Source of the DNA: an uncultured Methylobacillus sp.
Lineage (GTDB): Bacteria; Pseudomonadota; Gammaproteobacteria; Burkholderiales; Methylophilaceae
Length of the DNA: 26,137 nt
NCBI GenBank assembly: GCA_946478865.1
Contig: CAMLDO010000029.1
Coordinates: 1 to 26,137, forward strand
Direction of reading: 5' to 3'
Positions 14,958 to 24,549 of the stretch are shown here, piece after piece (position 1 is the first letter of the stretch; every line of letters begins with the position of its first letter). The position numbers and the translations under genes were made by a program. The notes under the pieces are model-generated. The model worked only from the letters and a program-made list of their open reading frames with translations. It ran no database searches and had not been told where the DNA came from.

Positions 14958-16357
14958 GAACTGCCTTTCTTCGCGCGCTTTTCCTTGAGCGATGCCTCTC
15001 GATGTTCCACGCGGCCTCGTTCGTCCTTGCGCGTCACGTTACATCCCCAGCGAAGCTCTTCATCCTGGCTGTAACGCTTCCTCAATTGCCAGGCAATCTG
15101 CGCGCGTGCCAACTCGACGCCAAGATAAAAAGCATGAGAGGCATCGTCGTCTACCTTGAGATGGGGATATAGCCGGAATGGGTCGATATCGCGGAACAAC
15201 CCGTCGCGATTGTAGATGCTGATTCCTTGCTCGCTGATCTGAATACGGAAGCTCGGGTCCTTGATCTGGGCTGCAATGCCGGCAATTTCTTCTTCTGTAT
15301 AGGAGAAAGGACGCCGATCGTGCAGGCCCAGCAATCCATCGGAATAATCGCGTGGTAGCCGCTTTTCCTCATGCGCTGCATACATCATGCGCCGCGCCAC
15401 ATCCGCCTCGGCAATCGCACTCGCGGCATGAGGGCTCACTGATGTTGCAAGCACAGCATTGATGTCCAGTTCGGCGATGATACCGAACAGCATCGCGTTG
15501 ATGCCGGTGGTATCTGCATCCGTCAGCTCTGTCAGATTACCAACGCCCATCATGATTTGAATATTAGGATAGCGCTTGCGCAGGCGCTGGTAACGGACAA
15601 TGGATTCGGTAAAACCGAAAGGAATGGGATCGAGAATCGCATCTGCGATGAAGGGCTTGCCTTTGGCAAGCATCGCATCGATCGCCCTGTACAACGAGGG
15701 CAGACTACCGGACTTGGCAGGAATCAGGATAGGCGTTGCGGCCACTTCGTCCGCAATCCACAGGGATTTCTCGGTGAGACTAAGCAGATAGTCAGCCCCT
15801 GCCTTGTCCGCACGCAACAGATCATCCGGAACGAGGGAGTCAACGCTGACCTGATAACCTTCGGCCTTCAATGCGCGTACTGCATCCTCAAGATGCGGAA
15901 ATGGAGTATTGGGTAGACAACCGAGATCGATGACATTGGCACCTTGCTCGCGATAAGCATCCGCCTTGGCCATGATGCCCTCCACCGTCAATTGAGGAGC
16001 TTCGACGATTTCGGCAAAGATGCTGGTCTCGTAACGAGACAAATCTGGCGCCTTGCCGCCGCGACCGAAAAACTTGGGCAGGTCCTTGAGGTCCTCGGGG
16101 CCGCGCTCGACCGGAACGCCATACTTCTCAACCAGGGGGTCAAGATCGCCGCGGCACAAGCCCGGAACGACGATCCGGTCGGCTCCGCGCGCATCGGTGA
16201 GGCGACGTGCGATAAATTCCGGCGTCATCAACGCCGCCACGGTAATTCCGAGCTGCGCAACCTGGAAATCGAAAGGCACTGGCTGCATATCGGCCAGCAC
16301 CCGGTGCAGGCTTTTCTCGGCCAGCTTGCCTGTCAGGAAGAGGAGGTTTTCAGCCAT
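14954..16357 (-). CDS. DUF6513 / dihydropteroate-synthase-like protein of H4MPT cluster
   Basis: A 467-residue protein with two parts. Residues about 1-150 form the DUF6513-type N-terminal domain (MAENLLFLTGKLAEKSLHRV; DRIVVPGLCRGDL). Residues about 155-370 resemble a pterin-binding TIM barrel of the dihydropteroate synthase superfamily (GANVIDLGCLPNTPFPHLED; VSVDSLVPDDLLRA; IMMGVGNLTELTDADTTGIN). The classic DHPS loop motifs are altered, so it may act on a pterin without being a true DHPS. In H4MPT synthesis the pterin-arylamine condensation uses a ribofuranosylaminobenzene phosphate, a possible substrate. The open frame extends upstream to 16552, but ATG 16357 gives the natural N-terminus and a 25-bp overlap with the preceding flavoprotein gene; it is probably translationally coupled, as the site upstream is weak. 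Confidence 0.82.
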   Translation of the reverse strand: MAENLLFLTGKLAEKSLHRVLADMQPVPFDFQVAQLGITVAALMTPEFIARRLTDARGADRIVVPGLCRGDLDPLVEKYGVPVERGPEDLKDLPKFFGRGGKAPDLSRYETSIFAEIVEAPQLTVEGIMAKADAYREQGANVIDLGCLPNTPFPHLEDAVRALKAEGYQVSVDSLVPDDLLRADKAGADYLLSLTEKSLWIADEVAATPILIPAKSGSLPSLYRAIDAMLAKGKPFIADAILDPIPFGFTESIVRYQRLRKRYPNIQIMMGVGNLTELTDADTTGINAMLFGIIAELDINAVLATSVSPHAASAIAEADVARRMMYAAHEEKRLPRDYSDGLLGLHDRRPFSYTEEEIAGIAAQIKDPSFRIQISEQGISIYNRDGLFRDIDPFRLYPHLKVDDDASHAFYLGVELARAQIAWQLRKRYSQDEELRWGCNVTRKDERGRVEHREASLKEKRAKKGSS

Positions 16358-16884
16358 TCCATGCGTTTCTGGATGGCGGCATCGAGTTCCGCCATATCGG
16401 CGACCACAGTGGTTTCCTCGAAGGTCTTGAGTTTTTCCATGTTTTCGAGATCGATGCGGCGCGGGTAGACCTTGACGACATGTTCCCGCGGCGCCTCGGA
16501 CTCCAGCTCCGGCTCGGTATCGCAAGCGAAGACGATGCTGGGCACACGGCACTTTCCTGCCTGGGCGAAGATATTGGTAACGAGGTTGTCGGAGATACCA
16601 TACACCATCTTGGCCACGGTATTGGAGCTGGTCGGCGCAATCACGACAGTATGATAGACACCGTGATAGAACAGCTCGACCGGCACGGAACTGGCCGTCT
16701 TGTCCTGGAACACGCGCCCTACATTATGCTTGTATCCATACTGCTGCAGAATCTCGGCGGCAGCCTTGCTAAGGAAGAGGTCGACATCCTCCAGCTTGCC
16801 GATAATGTCGATGCACTCCTTGAGGTAATGCCCGGAACCGGTCAGCGCCCACGCCAACCGCTTCTTTTCTTCCTTGACCGACAC
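16333..16884 (-). CDS. Flavoprotein, DmrX/AfpA-like (dihydromethanopterin reductase family)
   Basis: A 183-residue protein of the flavoprotein (HFCD-like) fold. The N-terminus LAWALTGSGHYLKECIDII carries the phosphate-binding loop. APTSSNTVAKMVYGISDNLV is the FMN-contact signature. The family includes archaeoflavoprotein AfpA and the acceptor-dependent dihydromethanopterin reductases DmrB/DmrX, which carry out the last reduction to tetrahydromethanopterin. The archaeal DmrB has ferredoxin-like iron-sulfur motifs. This protein has only scattered cysteines (about residues 24, 111 and 120) and no such domain, so electrons must come from an external donor. The start is GTG 16884 with GGAG at 16895-16892 (7-nt spacing). 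It begins 2 nt after the purA stop. Confidence 0.82.
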   Translation of the reverse strand: MSVKEEKKRLAWALTGSGHYLKECIDIIGKLEDVDLFLSKAAAEILQQYGYKHNVGRVFQDKTASSVPVELFYHGVYHTVVIAPTSSNTVAKMVYGISDNLVTNIFAQAGKCRVPSIVFACDTEPELESEAPREHVVKVYPRRIDLENMEKLKTFEETTVVADMAELDAAIQKRMEWLKTSSS

Positions 16885-16886
16885 GC

Positions 16887-18224
<1,338 letters not shown>

Positions 18225-19379
18225 TTAATTCGTAATAACTGCCCAGTCAGCGCCCTGCTTCACCAGCATACGGTCGCAGCCGAGTTCGGCGCGATGCGCT
18301 TCATGCCCCGGCAAGTCGACGATGACCACTTCGCCTGACGCGCGCAACTCCGCGATCCTGACCTCCAAAGCTGCATCTTCAGCATAAGGGGCCAGAATGG
18401 CCTTGCCATTCTTCGCGGGTGGCAAGGCTGTCGCCAGGCCACGCAGGTCGAGGCTGAAACCGGTAGCCGGGCGCGCACGTCCGAAGGTAGAACCGATCTC
18501 GTCATAGCGTCCGCCCAAGGCGAGCGGGCCCGCATACCCTTGCGCATAAGCCGCAAACACCATGCCGCTGTGATAATGGTAGCCGCGCAGCTCAGCCAGA
18601 TCGAACGACACCAGCACGTTCACGCTCTCCAGCTTTGCCGCAGCCGTGCGCAGCTCCTGCAAGGCCTGACGAATTTCGTCGTAAGCCGGCAACAGTTGTA
18701 TAGCGCGGTCCAGGACTTCGATACCGCCATTGAGATCGGCCAACGCAAGCACCGCGCCCTGCATCTGCGGGTCGAGTCCCGCCATGAGCTCCGACATTGC
18801 CGACTTGTCCTTGCTCTGCAAGGCGGCCAGCAGGCTTTGCTCCTGGCCCTCCGGCATTTTTGATCGCTGCACCAGGCACCGGAAAATGCCAACATGGCTG
18901 AAATCCATCTGCAAGCCTTGAATGCCGACAGCCTGCAAACCCTGCACCAGCAGACGCTGGATTTCGATATCGCTTTCCACGCCCGCATGACCAAACAACT
19001 CGGCGCCCACCTGCAAGGGCTGGCGAGTTTGAGCAAGTCCGTCAGGCTTGGTACGCAGTACGCTGCCGGCATAGCACAGACGTGTAACCCCTTGCTGATT
19101 AAGCAAGTGGGCATCGATCCGTGCGGTTTGCGGCGTGATATCTGCCCGCACACCCATCAAGCGGCCAGTCAGCAAGTCCACGACCTTGAAAGTCGCGAGA
19201 TCAAGGTCCTCGCCAGCACCTGTAATCAGGGATTCGAGGTATTCCAGCATGGGTGGAATAACCAGTTGATAGCCGTGCAGATGAAACAGGTCGAGCAGCG
19301 TGCGACGCATCTGCTCCATGCGTGCAGCCTCGGCAGGCAGAACGTCTTCAATGAATTCGGGAAGTAGCCAGTTACGCAT
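18225..19379 (-). CDS. hisZ: ATP phosphoribosyltransferase regulatory subunit
   Basis: A 384-residue paralogue of histidyl-tRNA synthetase that lacks the anticodon-binding domain and serves as regulatory subunit of the short HisG, controlling the first step of histidine synthesis. The N-terminus MRNWLLPEFIEDVLPAEAAR and motif-2-like TARIDAHLL and RLCYAGSVLR segments define HisZ. GGRYDEIGSTFGRARPATGF near the C-terminus replaces the synthetase catalytic loop. The frame is open to 19496, but ATG 19379 gives the family N-terminus and starts 8 bases after the DUF2065 stop. No good ribosome-binding site is visible, so coupling to the upstream gene is likely. hisZ next to purA and hflC is common in Betaproteobacteria. 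Confidence 0.95.
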   Translation of the reverse strand: MRNWLLPEFIEDVLPAEAARMEQMRRTLLDLFHLHGYQLVIPPMLEYLESLITGAGEDLDLATFKVVDLLTGRLMGVRADITPQTARIDAHLLNQQGVTRLCYAGSVLRTKPDGLAQTRQPLQVGAELFGHAGVESDIEIQRLLVQGLQAVGIQGLQMDFSHVGIFRCLVQRSKMPEGQEQSLLAALQSKDKSAMSELMAGLDPQMQGAVLALADLNGGIEVLDRAIQLLPAYDEIRQALQELRTAAAKLESVNVLVSFDLAELRGYHYHSGMVFAAYAQGYAGPLALGGRYDEIGSTFGRARPATGFSLDLRGLATALPPAKNGKAILAPYAEDAALEVRIAELRASGEVVIVDLPGHEAHRAELGCDRMLVKQGADWAVITN

Positions 19380-19387
19380 AAATGTTT

Positions 19388-19573
19388 TTAGTGAAAGATG
19401 AACAACAGCAAAATCCCGCCTGCCATGGAAGACAGGCCGACGAAACGCAGTTGTCCATCCTTGAGTTCGATCATGCGCTGAAATGTCTGACGCCACGCAC
19501 GTGGCGCCAGGAAAGGCAGCACGCCCTCTAGCACAAGCATCAGGCCAAAAGCCATGAGCAACGGATTATCCAA
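19388..19573 (-). CDS. DUF2065 small inner-membrane protein
   Basis: A 61-residue protein with two membrane segments (about residues 5-23 and 43-60) around a short basic turn APRAWRQTFQRM. This layout and the LMLVLEGVLPFLAPRAWRQ motif define DUF2065 (YjeT-like), a family almost always found behind hflC. The function is unknown; the fixed neighbourhood suggests a link with the HflKC membrane complex. The start is TTG 19573, 3 nt after the hflC stop, with no good ribosome-binding site. An internal ATG (residue 7) would give a slightly shorter protein. Confidence 0.87.
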   Translation of the reverse strand: MDNPLLMAFGLMLVLEGVLPFLAPRAWRQTFQRMIELKDGQLRFVGLSSMAGGILLLFIFH

Positions 19574-19576
19574 GGC

Positions 19577-20452
19577 TTATTTTCTGCCGGCAGGATCCCG
19601 CATGTACTTGAAAAATTCCGAGTCGGGCTGCATGACCAGAACGTCGCTCTTGCTCTTGAAGCTGTTGCGATACGCATCCAGGCTGCGATAGAAGGCATAG
19701 AACTCGGGATTCTTGCTGTAAGCGGAAGCATAAATTTCGGCAGCACGACCATCGCCCTCGCCTTTGATGCGCTGGGCATCGCGATAAGCTTCGGCAATAA
19801 TCACTTCACGCTGCTTGTCGGCATCGGCGCGAATCTTTTCGGCTGCACCCGCACCTTGCGAACGCAGGTCATTGGCGACGCGCTTGCGCTCGGCCTCCAT
19901 ACGCTGATAGACCGACTCGCTAACCTCTTCCGGCAGATCGACACGCTTGAGGCGCACATCCAGCACTTCGATGCCCATCTGGCGTGCTTCCTTATCGGCC
20001 TTCTGACGCAGAATCTCCATGATCTTGTCGCGCTCGCCAGACACGACCTCGTGGATCGTACGCTTACCGAACTCGGCGCGCAGGCCGTCATTTACGGTTT
20101 GAGCGAGACGAGCCTGAGCCTGAGCCTCATCGCCACCGCGCACGGACACGTAGAACTTTGCCGGGTCGGCAATACGCCACTTGACGAAGGAATCGACCAG
20201 AACGTTCTTCTTCTCACTGGTAATGAAGCGGTCCGGCTCACCCCAGTCCAGCGTCAAGATCCGCTTGTCGAAGTAACGTACGTTTTCCACCAGCGGCATC
20301 TTGAAATACAGTCCCGGCGTTTTTTTCACCGAAACAATTTCGCCCAGGCGGAACACCATTGCATATTCGCGCTGATCGACCGTAAAGGCCGACATGCTGA
20401 GCAGCATCAGCGCGACAATCAAACCAATCAGTACGGCCCCGGTATTTCTCAT
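19577..20452 (-). CDS. hflC: Protease modulator HflC
   Basis: A 291-residue SPFH/band-7 protein. With HflK it forms a large periplasm-facing cage around the membrane protease FtsH and modulates its activity. One N-terminal membrane anchor (about residues 5-23, GAVLIGLIVALMLLSMSAF) is followed by the band-7 domain (VDQREYAMVFRLGEIV; YFDKRILTLDWG). A long charged helix follows (about 170-240, SVYQRMEAERKRVANDLRSQ and onward), and the tail ends with the conserved LVMQPDSEFFKYM. ATG 20452 overlaps the hflK stop as ATGA (20449-20452), so equal translation of the two subunits is likely. Confidence 0.96.
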   Translation of the reverse strand: MRNTGAVLIGLIVALMLLSMSAFTVDQREYAMVFRLGEIVSVKKTPGLYFKMPLVENVRYFDKRILTLDWGEPDRFITSEKKNVLVDSFVKWRIADPAKFYVSVRGGDEAQAQARLAQTVNDGLRAEFGKRTIHEVVSGERDKIMEILRQKADKEARQMGIEVLDVRLKRVDLPEEVSESVYQRMEAERKRVANDLRSQGAGAAEKIRADADKQREVIIAEAYRDAQRIKGEGDGRAAEIYASAYSKNPEFYAFYRSLDAYRNSFKSKSDVLVMQPDSEFFKYMRDPAGRK

Positions 20453-21618
20453 GGCCGGCTCTCCCTTTCACGACTGCGGAACGCTTCACGCGAGCGTTGC
20501 GCATTGAGTTCATCCGCGGGCTGTGCAGCAGGAGTCGACGCTGCGGGCTGCACCGGCGTTGCTTCCGCAGTAGCCATCAGCTTGTCAAGCGGCAGATACA
20601 ACAGATTTCCGCCGCCGCCCTTCTGGTCGACGACCACCTTGCTCACGCTGGAAAGAATCTTTTCCTGTGCATCCAGAAAGAGACGGCGGCGCGTGACTTC
20701 CGGCGCCTTTTCGTACTGGCTGAGAACCTGATTGAAGCGGCTGGCATCGCCCTGCGCCTCGTTGATCACGCGCACCTTGTAACCCGCTGCTTCTTCCAGC
20801 AAGCGGGCAGCCGTACCGCGGGCCTTCGGAATGATGTCGTTGGCGTAAGCCTGGCCTTCGTTTTTCTGACGTTCCAGATCCTGCCCGGCCTTGACCGCAT
20901 CATCGAAGGCAGCCTGAACCTGCTCGGGCGGTTGGGCATTCTGCATGTTGACATTAACGATATTGATACCCGACTTGTAACGATCGAGAATCTGCTGCAT
21001 CAGTCTATGCGCCAGCGCTGCGATTTCCTCGCGCCCCTCGTAGAGCACGAAGTCCATCTTGTTCTTGCCAACGATTTCACGGATCGCGGTTTCAGCAGTG
21101 CCGCGCACAGCCTGCTCCACATCACGGTTGTAGAAGAGGAAATCTTCAGGACTCTTGATGTTGTATTGCACTGCAAACTGCAGATCGATGATGTTTTCAT
21201 CATCAGTCAGCATCAGCGACTCGCGCAACTCGCGGGTACGGGTAGAGGCACCTTCAGGAGTGCGATAACCGACCTCCAGCGTGCGGACCTGCTCCATCAC
21301 GACGACGTGACGGCTTTCGATAGGATATGGCCAGTGCCAGCGCGGACCGGGCATCGTGGTTTCGACGTGCTTGCCGAAACGCAGAACGACGCCGCGCGAC
21401 CCTTGGTCGACAATATAGAAACCCGTCGCCATCCAGATCAGCAGGATGAGAACGAGGATGGGAATAATGGCAACAGTACCGGGACCGTCCGACGGATTGC
21501 GGGATGGGCCTTTGCCGAACAGACCGTTCAGCTTGCGGCTGAACTGGCGCAACATTTCATCCAGATCGGGCGGACCATCGTTATTGCGTGAGCCCCAGCC
21601 CGGGTCATTTGATGCCAT
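20449..21618 (-). CDS. hflK: FtsH protease activity modulator HflK
   Basis: A 389-residue SPFH protein and partner of HflC. The N-terminal cytoplasmic part is Gly/Asp/Pro-rich (DPGWGSRNNDGPPDLDEMLR), as is usual for HflK. One membrane span lies at about residues 53-72 (IIPILVLILLIWMATGFYIV). The band-7 domain begins at VDQGSRGVVLRFGKHVE. A coiled coil follows (about 240-320), and the C-terminus is Ala/Pro-rich. The open frame extends upstream to 21750, but ATG 21618 has GGAG six bases before it and gives the typical start. It lies 23 bp after hflX. Confidence 0.96.
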   Translation of the reverse strand: MASNDPGWGSRNNDGPPDLDEMLRQFSRKLNGLFGKGPSRNPSDGPGTVAIIPILVLILLIWMATGFYIVDQGSRGVVLRFGKHVETTMPGPRWHWPYPIESRHVVVMEQVRTLEVGYRTPEGASTRTRELRESLMLTDDENIIDLQFAVQYNIKSPEDFLFYNRDVEQAVRGTAETAIREIVGKNKMDFVLYEGREEIAALAHRLMQQILDRYKSGINIVNVNMQNAQPPEQVQAAFDDAVKAGQDLERQKNEGQAYANDIIPKARGTAARLLEEAAGYKVRVINEAQGDASRFNQVLSQYEKAPEVTRRRLFLDAQEKILSSVSKVVVDQKGGGGNLLYLPLDKLMATAEATPVQPAASTPAAQPADELNAQRSREAFRSRERESRP

Positions 21619-21641
21619 GAAAAACTCCGATTTATGTGTGC

Positions 21642-22769
21642 TTACGCGACTGCGTTGACAGTATACGAGGGGCCCATCAACGCGCGTTGATGCTCCGCCA
21701 GCGCCTGACGTACAAGCTCCATTCCTGCGCCGGACTGCGCAGAAACCCAAACCTTGTGGATTCTACCATATTCATCGCGCTCCATCCCGGGCTCCATGCC
21801 TGCGCGGTCTATCTTGTTGAGCACGAGCAATTGCGGCACCTGATCGGCACCGATTTCAGCCAGCACACGATCCACCTGCTCGATTTGCGCATCCCGACTG
21901 GAACTGGACACATCGATCACATGTAACAAGAGATCTGCCTGCACCGCTTCTTCGAGAGTAGCGCCAAAGGCGTCGACCAACGCATGCGGAAGATGCTTGA
22001 TGAAACCGACGGTATCAGAGAGCACCACGGGACCGCCTTCGGGGATGAATACCTTGCGGGAGGTGGTATCCAGAGTAGCGAACAACTGGTCGGCGGCATA
22101 TACGCCGGACTGGGTCAGACGATTGAACAGCGTCGACTTGCCGGCATTGGTATAGCCTACAAGCGAGACAGACATCACATTGGAGCGACGGCGCGCACGA
22201 CGCTGAATGCCGCGCTGACGCTTCAGCTTGCCCAGTCGCTCCTTGAGACTCTTGACGCGCTCGCGGATCATGCGGCGGTCCAATTCGATCTGGGTTTCAC
22301 CCGGACCGCCACGCATGCCGATACCGCCCTTTTGCCGTTCAAGGTGAGTCCAGCCGCGGACCAGTCGAGTAGACAAATGCTCCAATTGAGCCAGTTCGAC
22401 CTGCAGCTTGCCCTCGAAACTCTGTGCTCGCTGCGCGAAAATTTCGAGAATCAGCCCGGTACGATCGACGACACGACACTCCAGCTTACGCTCGAGATTG
22501 CGCTGCTGGGAAGGCGTAAGATCATGATTGAAAACGACTACGCGCGATTCGGTAGCACTTAGAGTCGCTGCAACCTCGTCTGCCTTGCCGCTACCGACAA
22601 AATAGGTGGCATCCGGCTTGGGCCGCTTGCCTTCGACGGAAGCGCGTACACTCAACCCTGCCGTGGAGGCAAGTTGACGCAACTCTTCCAGACTTTCGGC
22701 ATAGTCAGCCTCGCCAAAATCGAGGCTGACGAGTACAGCAGATTCTCCGCCCTGCGGACGATCAAACAT
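21642..22769 (-). CDS. hflX: GTPase HflX
   Basis: A 375-residue translational GTPase of the OBG-HflX group that binds and splits stalled 70S ribosomes. The N-terminal nucleotide-binding-like domain includes VGSGKADEV and VVFNHDLTPSQQRNLE. The Gly-rich linker reads RQKGGIGMRGGPGETQIELD. The G domain has GYTNAGKST (about 204-212), DTTSRKV, DTVGFIKHLP and NKID, all intact. It is shorter than the E. coli protein (426 residues) because the C-terminal tail is short. ATG 22769 directly follows an AAGGA, which is too close to act as a normal site; GGCGGA a few bases further upstream may serve. It is 15 bp after hfq. Confidence 0.95.
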   Translation of the reverse strand: MFDRPQGGESAVLVSLDFGEADYAESLEELRQLASTAGLSVRASVEGKRPKPDATYFVGSGKADEVAATLSATESRVVVFNHDLTPSQQRNLERKLECRVVDRTGLILEIFAQRAQSFEGKLQVELAQLEHLSTRLVRGWTHLERQKGGIGMRGGPGETQIELDRRMIRERVKSLKERLGKLKRQRGIQRRARRRSNVMSVSLVGYTNAGKSTLFNRLTQSGVYAADQLFATLDTTSRKVFIPEGGPVVLSDTVGFIKHLPHALVDAFGATLEEAVQADLLLHVIDVSSSSRDAQIEQVDRVLAEIGADQVPQLLVLNKIDRAGMEPGMERDEYGRIHKVWVSAQSGAGMELVRQALAEHQRALMGPSYTVNAVA

Positions 22770-22784
22770 TCCTTCCGCCCGGCA

Positions 22785-23027
22785 TTAGTCCTCGCTGGAG
22801 GAAGAACCCGGCGGAATGCTCACGGCGCGCCCGGGGACGATGGTGGAGATCGCGTGCTTGTAGACCATTTGAGTGACTGTGTTCTTGAGCAGAACCACAT
22901 ATTGGTCGAAAGAATCGATCTGGCCTTGCAGCTTGATACCGTTGACCAGATAGATCGATACGGGGACGTGCTCCTTACGCAGCGCGTTCAGAAAGGGGTC
23001 TTGTAAAGTCTGCCCTTTGGTGCTCAT
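22785..23027 (-). CDS. hfq: RNA chaperone Hfq
   Basis: An 80-residue Sm-like protein that forms hexameric rings and pairs small RNAs with mRNAs. The N-terminus [15 protein letters not shown], the Sm1 block [20 protein letters not shown] and the Sm2 block [11 protein letters not shown] (with the conserved YKHA) are all present. The C-terminal tail is short and ends in Ser/Glu/Asp, which is typical of betaproteobacteria. ATG 23027 follows AAGGAGA. It heads the long minus-strand operon that begins hfq-hflX-hflKC. Confidence 0.97.
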   Translation of the reverse strand: MSTKGQTLQDPFLNALRKEHVPVSIYLVNGIKLQGQIDSFDQYVVLLKNTVTQMVYKHAISTIVPGRAVSIPPGSSSSED

Positions 23028-23119
23028 TGTGCTCTCCTTTTCTGGAGCTTTAGTTGTTAGTGAAACTTTACGCGAAATAGCTATCGGAGGCTATATCCAA
23101 TAGGACTATTCCGAGTAAC

Positions 23120-23149
23120 ATTAAATAAAGTCTAATTCACAAAAATCAA
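23120..23149 (-). promoter_or_regulatory. Candidate promoter of the hfq operon
   Basis: On the minus strand TTGATT (23149-23144) and TTTAAT (23125-23120) are 18 bp apart in an A/T-rich intergenic region, giving a leader of about 85 nt. The match is fair, and other weak pairs exist in the same region. The -35 would lie within the 5' flank of the divergent beta-CASP gene. Confidence 0.35.
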
Positions 23150-23157
23150 GTGATCTG

Positions 23158-24549
23158 ATGCAATTAACATTTTGTGGCGGGGCCGGCGAAGTTACTGGCT
23201 CGTGCTTTCTTGTTCAAACTTCCGGGAAACGCTTTCTTGTCGATTGCGGCATGTTCCAGGGTGGACGCGAAGCGGAACTCAAAAACCAGCGTTTCCCGTC
23301 ATTCGACCCGGCCTCCATCGATTTCGTTCTGCTGACTCATGCTCACATCGATCATTCCGGCATGCTTCCCCGGCTCGCAGCGCTTGGCTTCCGTGGCCCC
23401 ATCTATACAACCGAAGCCACCGCCGAGTTGCTTGAAGTCATGCTGCGAGACAGCGCGCATATTCAGGCCAAGGAGGCGGAGTGGGCAGCGAAACATGCTT
23501 CGCATCGCGGCATATCCCATGACTCACAGCAGCCCCTCTACTCGCTCCAGGATGTCGAAGTCGCGCTCTCGCTGCTCCATCCGATAACGTATGACGCCCC
23601 GGTCGAACCTGCTCCAACCGTACGTGCAAAATTTCACGATGCGGGACATATTCTCGGTTCAGCCATCATAGAAGTATGGGCTGAAGGCAAAAAAATCGTG
23701 TTTTCTGGCGACCTGGGCCAACCGGGCCGCCCCATTCTGTGCACCCCCTCCCCCATCGAACAGGCAGACGTACTGCTCATCGAGTCGACTTACGGCAACC
23801 GGCTGCACAAAAATCTGGACGACACGCTCGACGAATTTGTAAACGTCATCGAAGACACACTTCATCGCAAGCACGGCAACGTCATCATGCCGGCCTTCAC
23901 TGTCGGCCGCACACAGGAAATCCTCTACCTGCTGATCGATCTGACCCGGCAACGGCGACTGCACAACCTGACCGTATATGTCGATTCGCCGCTCGCGCTT
24001 TCCGCCACCGAAATCACGTTGCGTCATATCGAGCTCTTCAATCAGGAAGCGCAAGCCTTGTATGCCTGGGGGCAGGAGCGTCGCAAGGAAATGCCGGATA
24101 TCCGCTTCATTCAGAACGTCGAGGAATCGATGGCGCTTAATGAAGTGCGCTCAGGCGCCATCATCATTTCCGCAAGCGGCATGTGCGATGCGGGACGCAT
24201 CAAACACCATTTGCGGCACAACCTTCACCGGCCGGAATGCAGCATCGTCTTTACGGGATTCCAGGCACAAGGAACCTTGGGGCGCCGACTGGTGGACGGT
24301 GCCAGACTAGCTCGAATATTCGGCGAGGAAATCCCGGTAAGAGCAGGCATTCATACGATAGGCGGCCTTTCGGCACATGCCGATCAGGCTGCACTCCTCG
24401 GCTGGCTGAGCCACTTCAAACAGAGTCCCGCCCAGACCTTCGTCGTTCACGGCGAATCTGCTACTGCTATTCAGTTCGCAAACATCATCAACGAACGTTT
24501 GGGCTGGAAGGTACGCGCAGCCGAGCAAGGCGAAACCGTAGACTTCTGA
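23158..24549 (+). CDS. Beta-CASP metallo-beta-lactamase-fold protein (putative RNA-processing nuclease)
   Basis: A 463-residue protein like the CPSF73/RNase J-related bacterial YSH1 group. The N-terminus LTFCGGAGEVTGSCFLV and the metal motif HAHIDH (residues 61-66) are followed by further ligands in HDAGHILGSA and FSGDLG. The beta-CASP domain starts near LIESTYGNRLH and contains MPAFTVGRTQEILYLL and YVDSPLALSATEI. IISASGMCDAGRI and a final VHGESATA (motif C His) complete the active site. There is no separate RNA-binding extension (no KH or C-terminal RNase J domain). The start ATG 23158 has only a poor ribosome-binding site. The gene is divergent from hfq. A role as endo/exoribonuclease is inferred from family; the bacterial members are little characterised. 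Confidence 0.87.
   Translation: MQLTFCGGAGEVTGSCFLVQTSGKRFLVDCGMFQGGREAELKNQRFPSFDPASIDFVLLTHAHIDHSGMLPRLAALGFRGPIYTTEATAELLEVMLRDSAHIQAKEAEWAAKHASHRGISHDSQQPLYSLQDVEVALSLLHPITYDAPVEPAPTVRAKFHDAGHILGSAIIEVWAEGKKIVFSGDLGQPGRPILCTPSPIEQADVLLIESTYGNRLHKNLDDTLDEFVNVIEDTLHRKHGNVIMPAFTVGRTQEILYLLIDLTRQRRLHNLTVYVDSPLALSATEITLRHIELFNQEAQALYAWGQERRKEMPDIRFIQNVEESMALNEVRSGAIIISASGMCDAGRIKHHLRHNLHRPECSIVFTGFQAQGTLGRRLVDGARLARIFGEEIPVRAGIHTIGGLSAHADQAALLGWLSHFKQSPAQTFVVHGESATAIQFANIINERLGWKVRAAEQGETVDF

Noticed and set aside
16358..16552. N-terminal extension of the DUF6513 gene
   Set aside because: The extra 65 residues are Arg/Gly/His-rich and lie inside the flavoprotein gene in another frame; the conserved N-terminus begins at ATG 16357.
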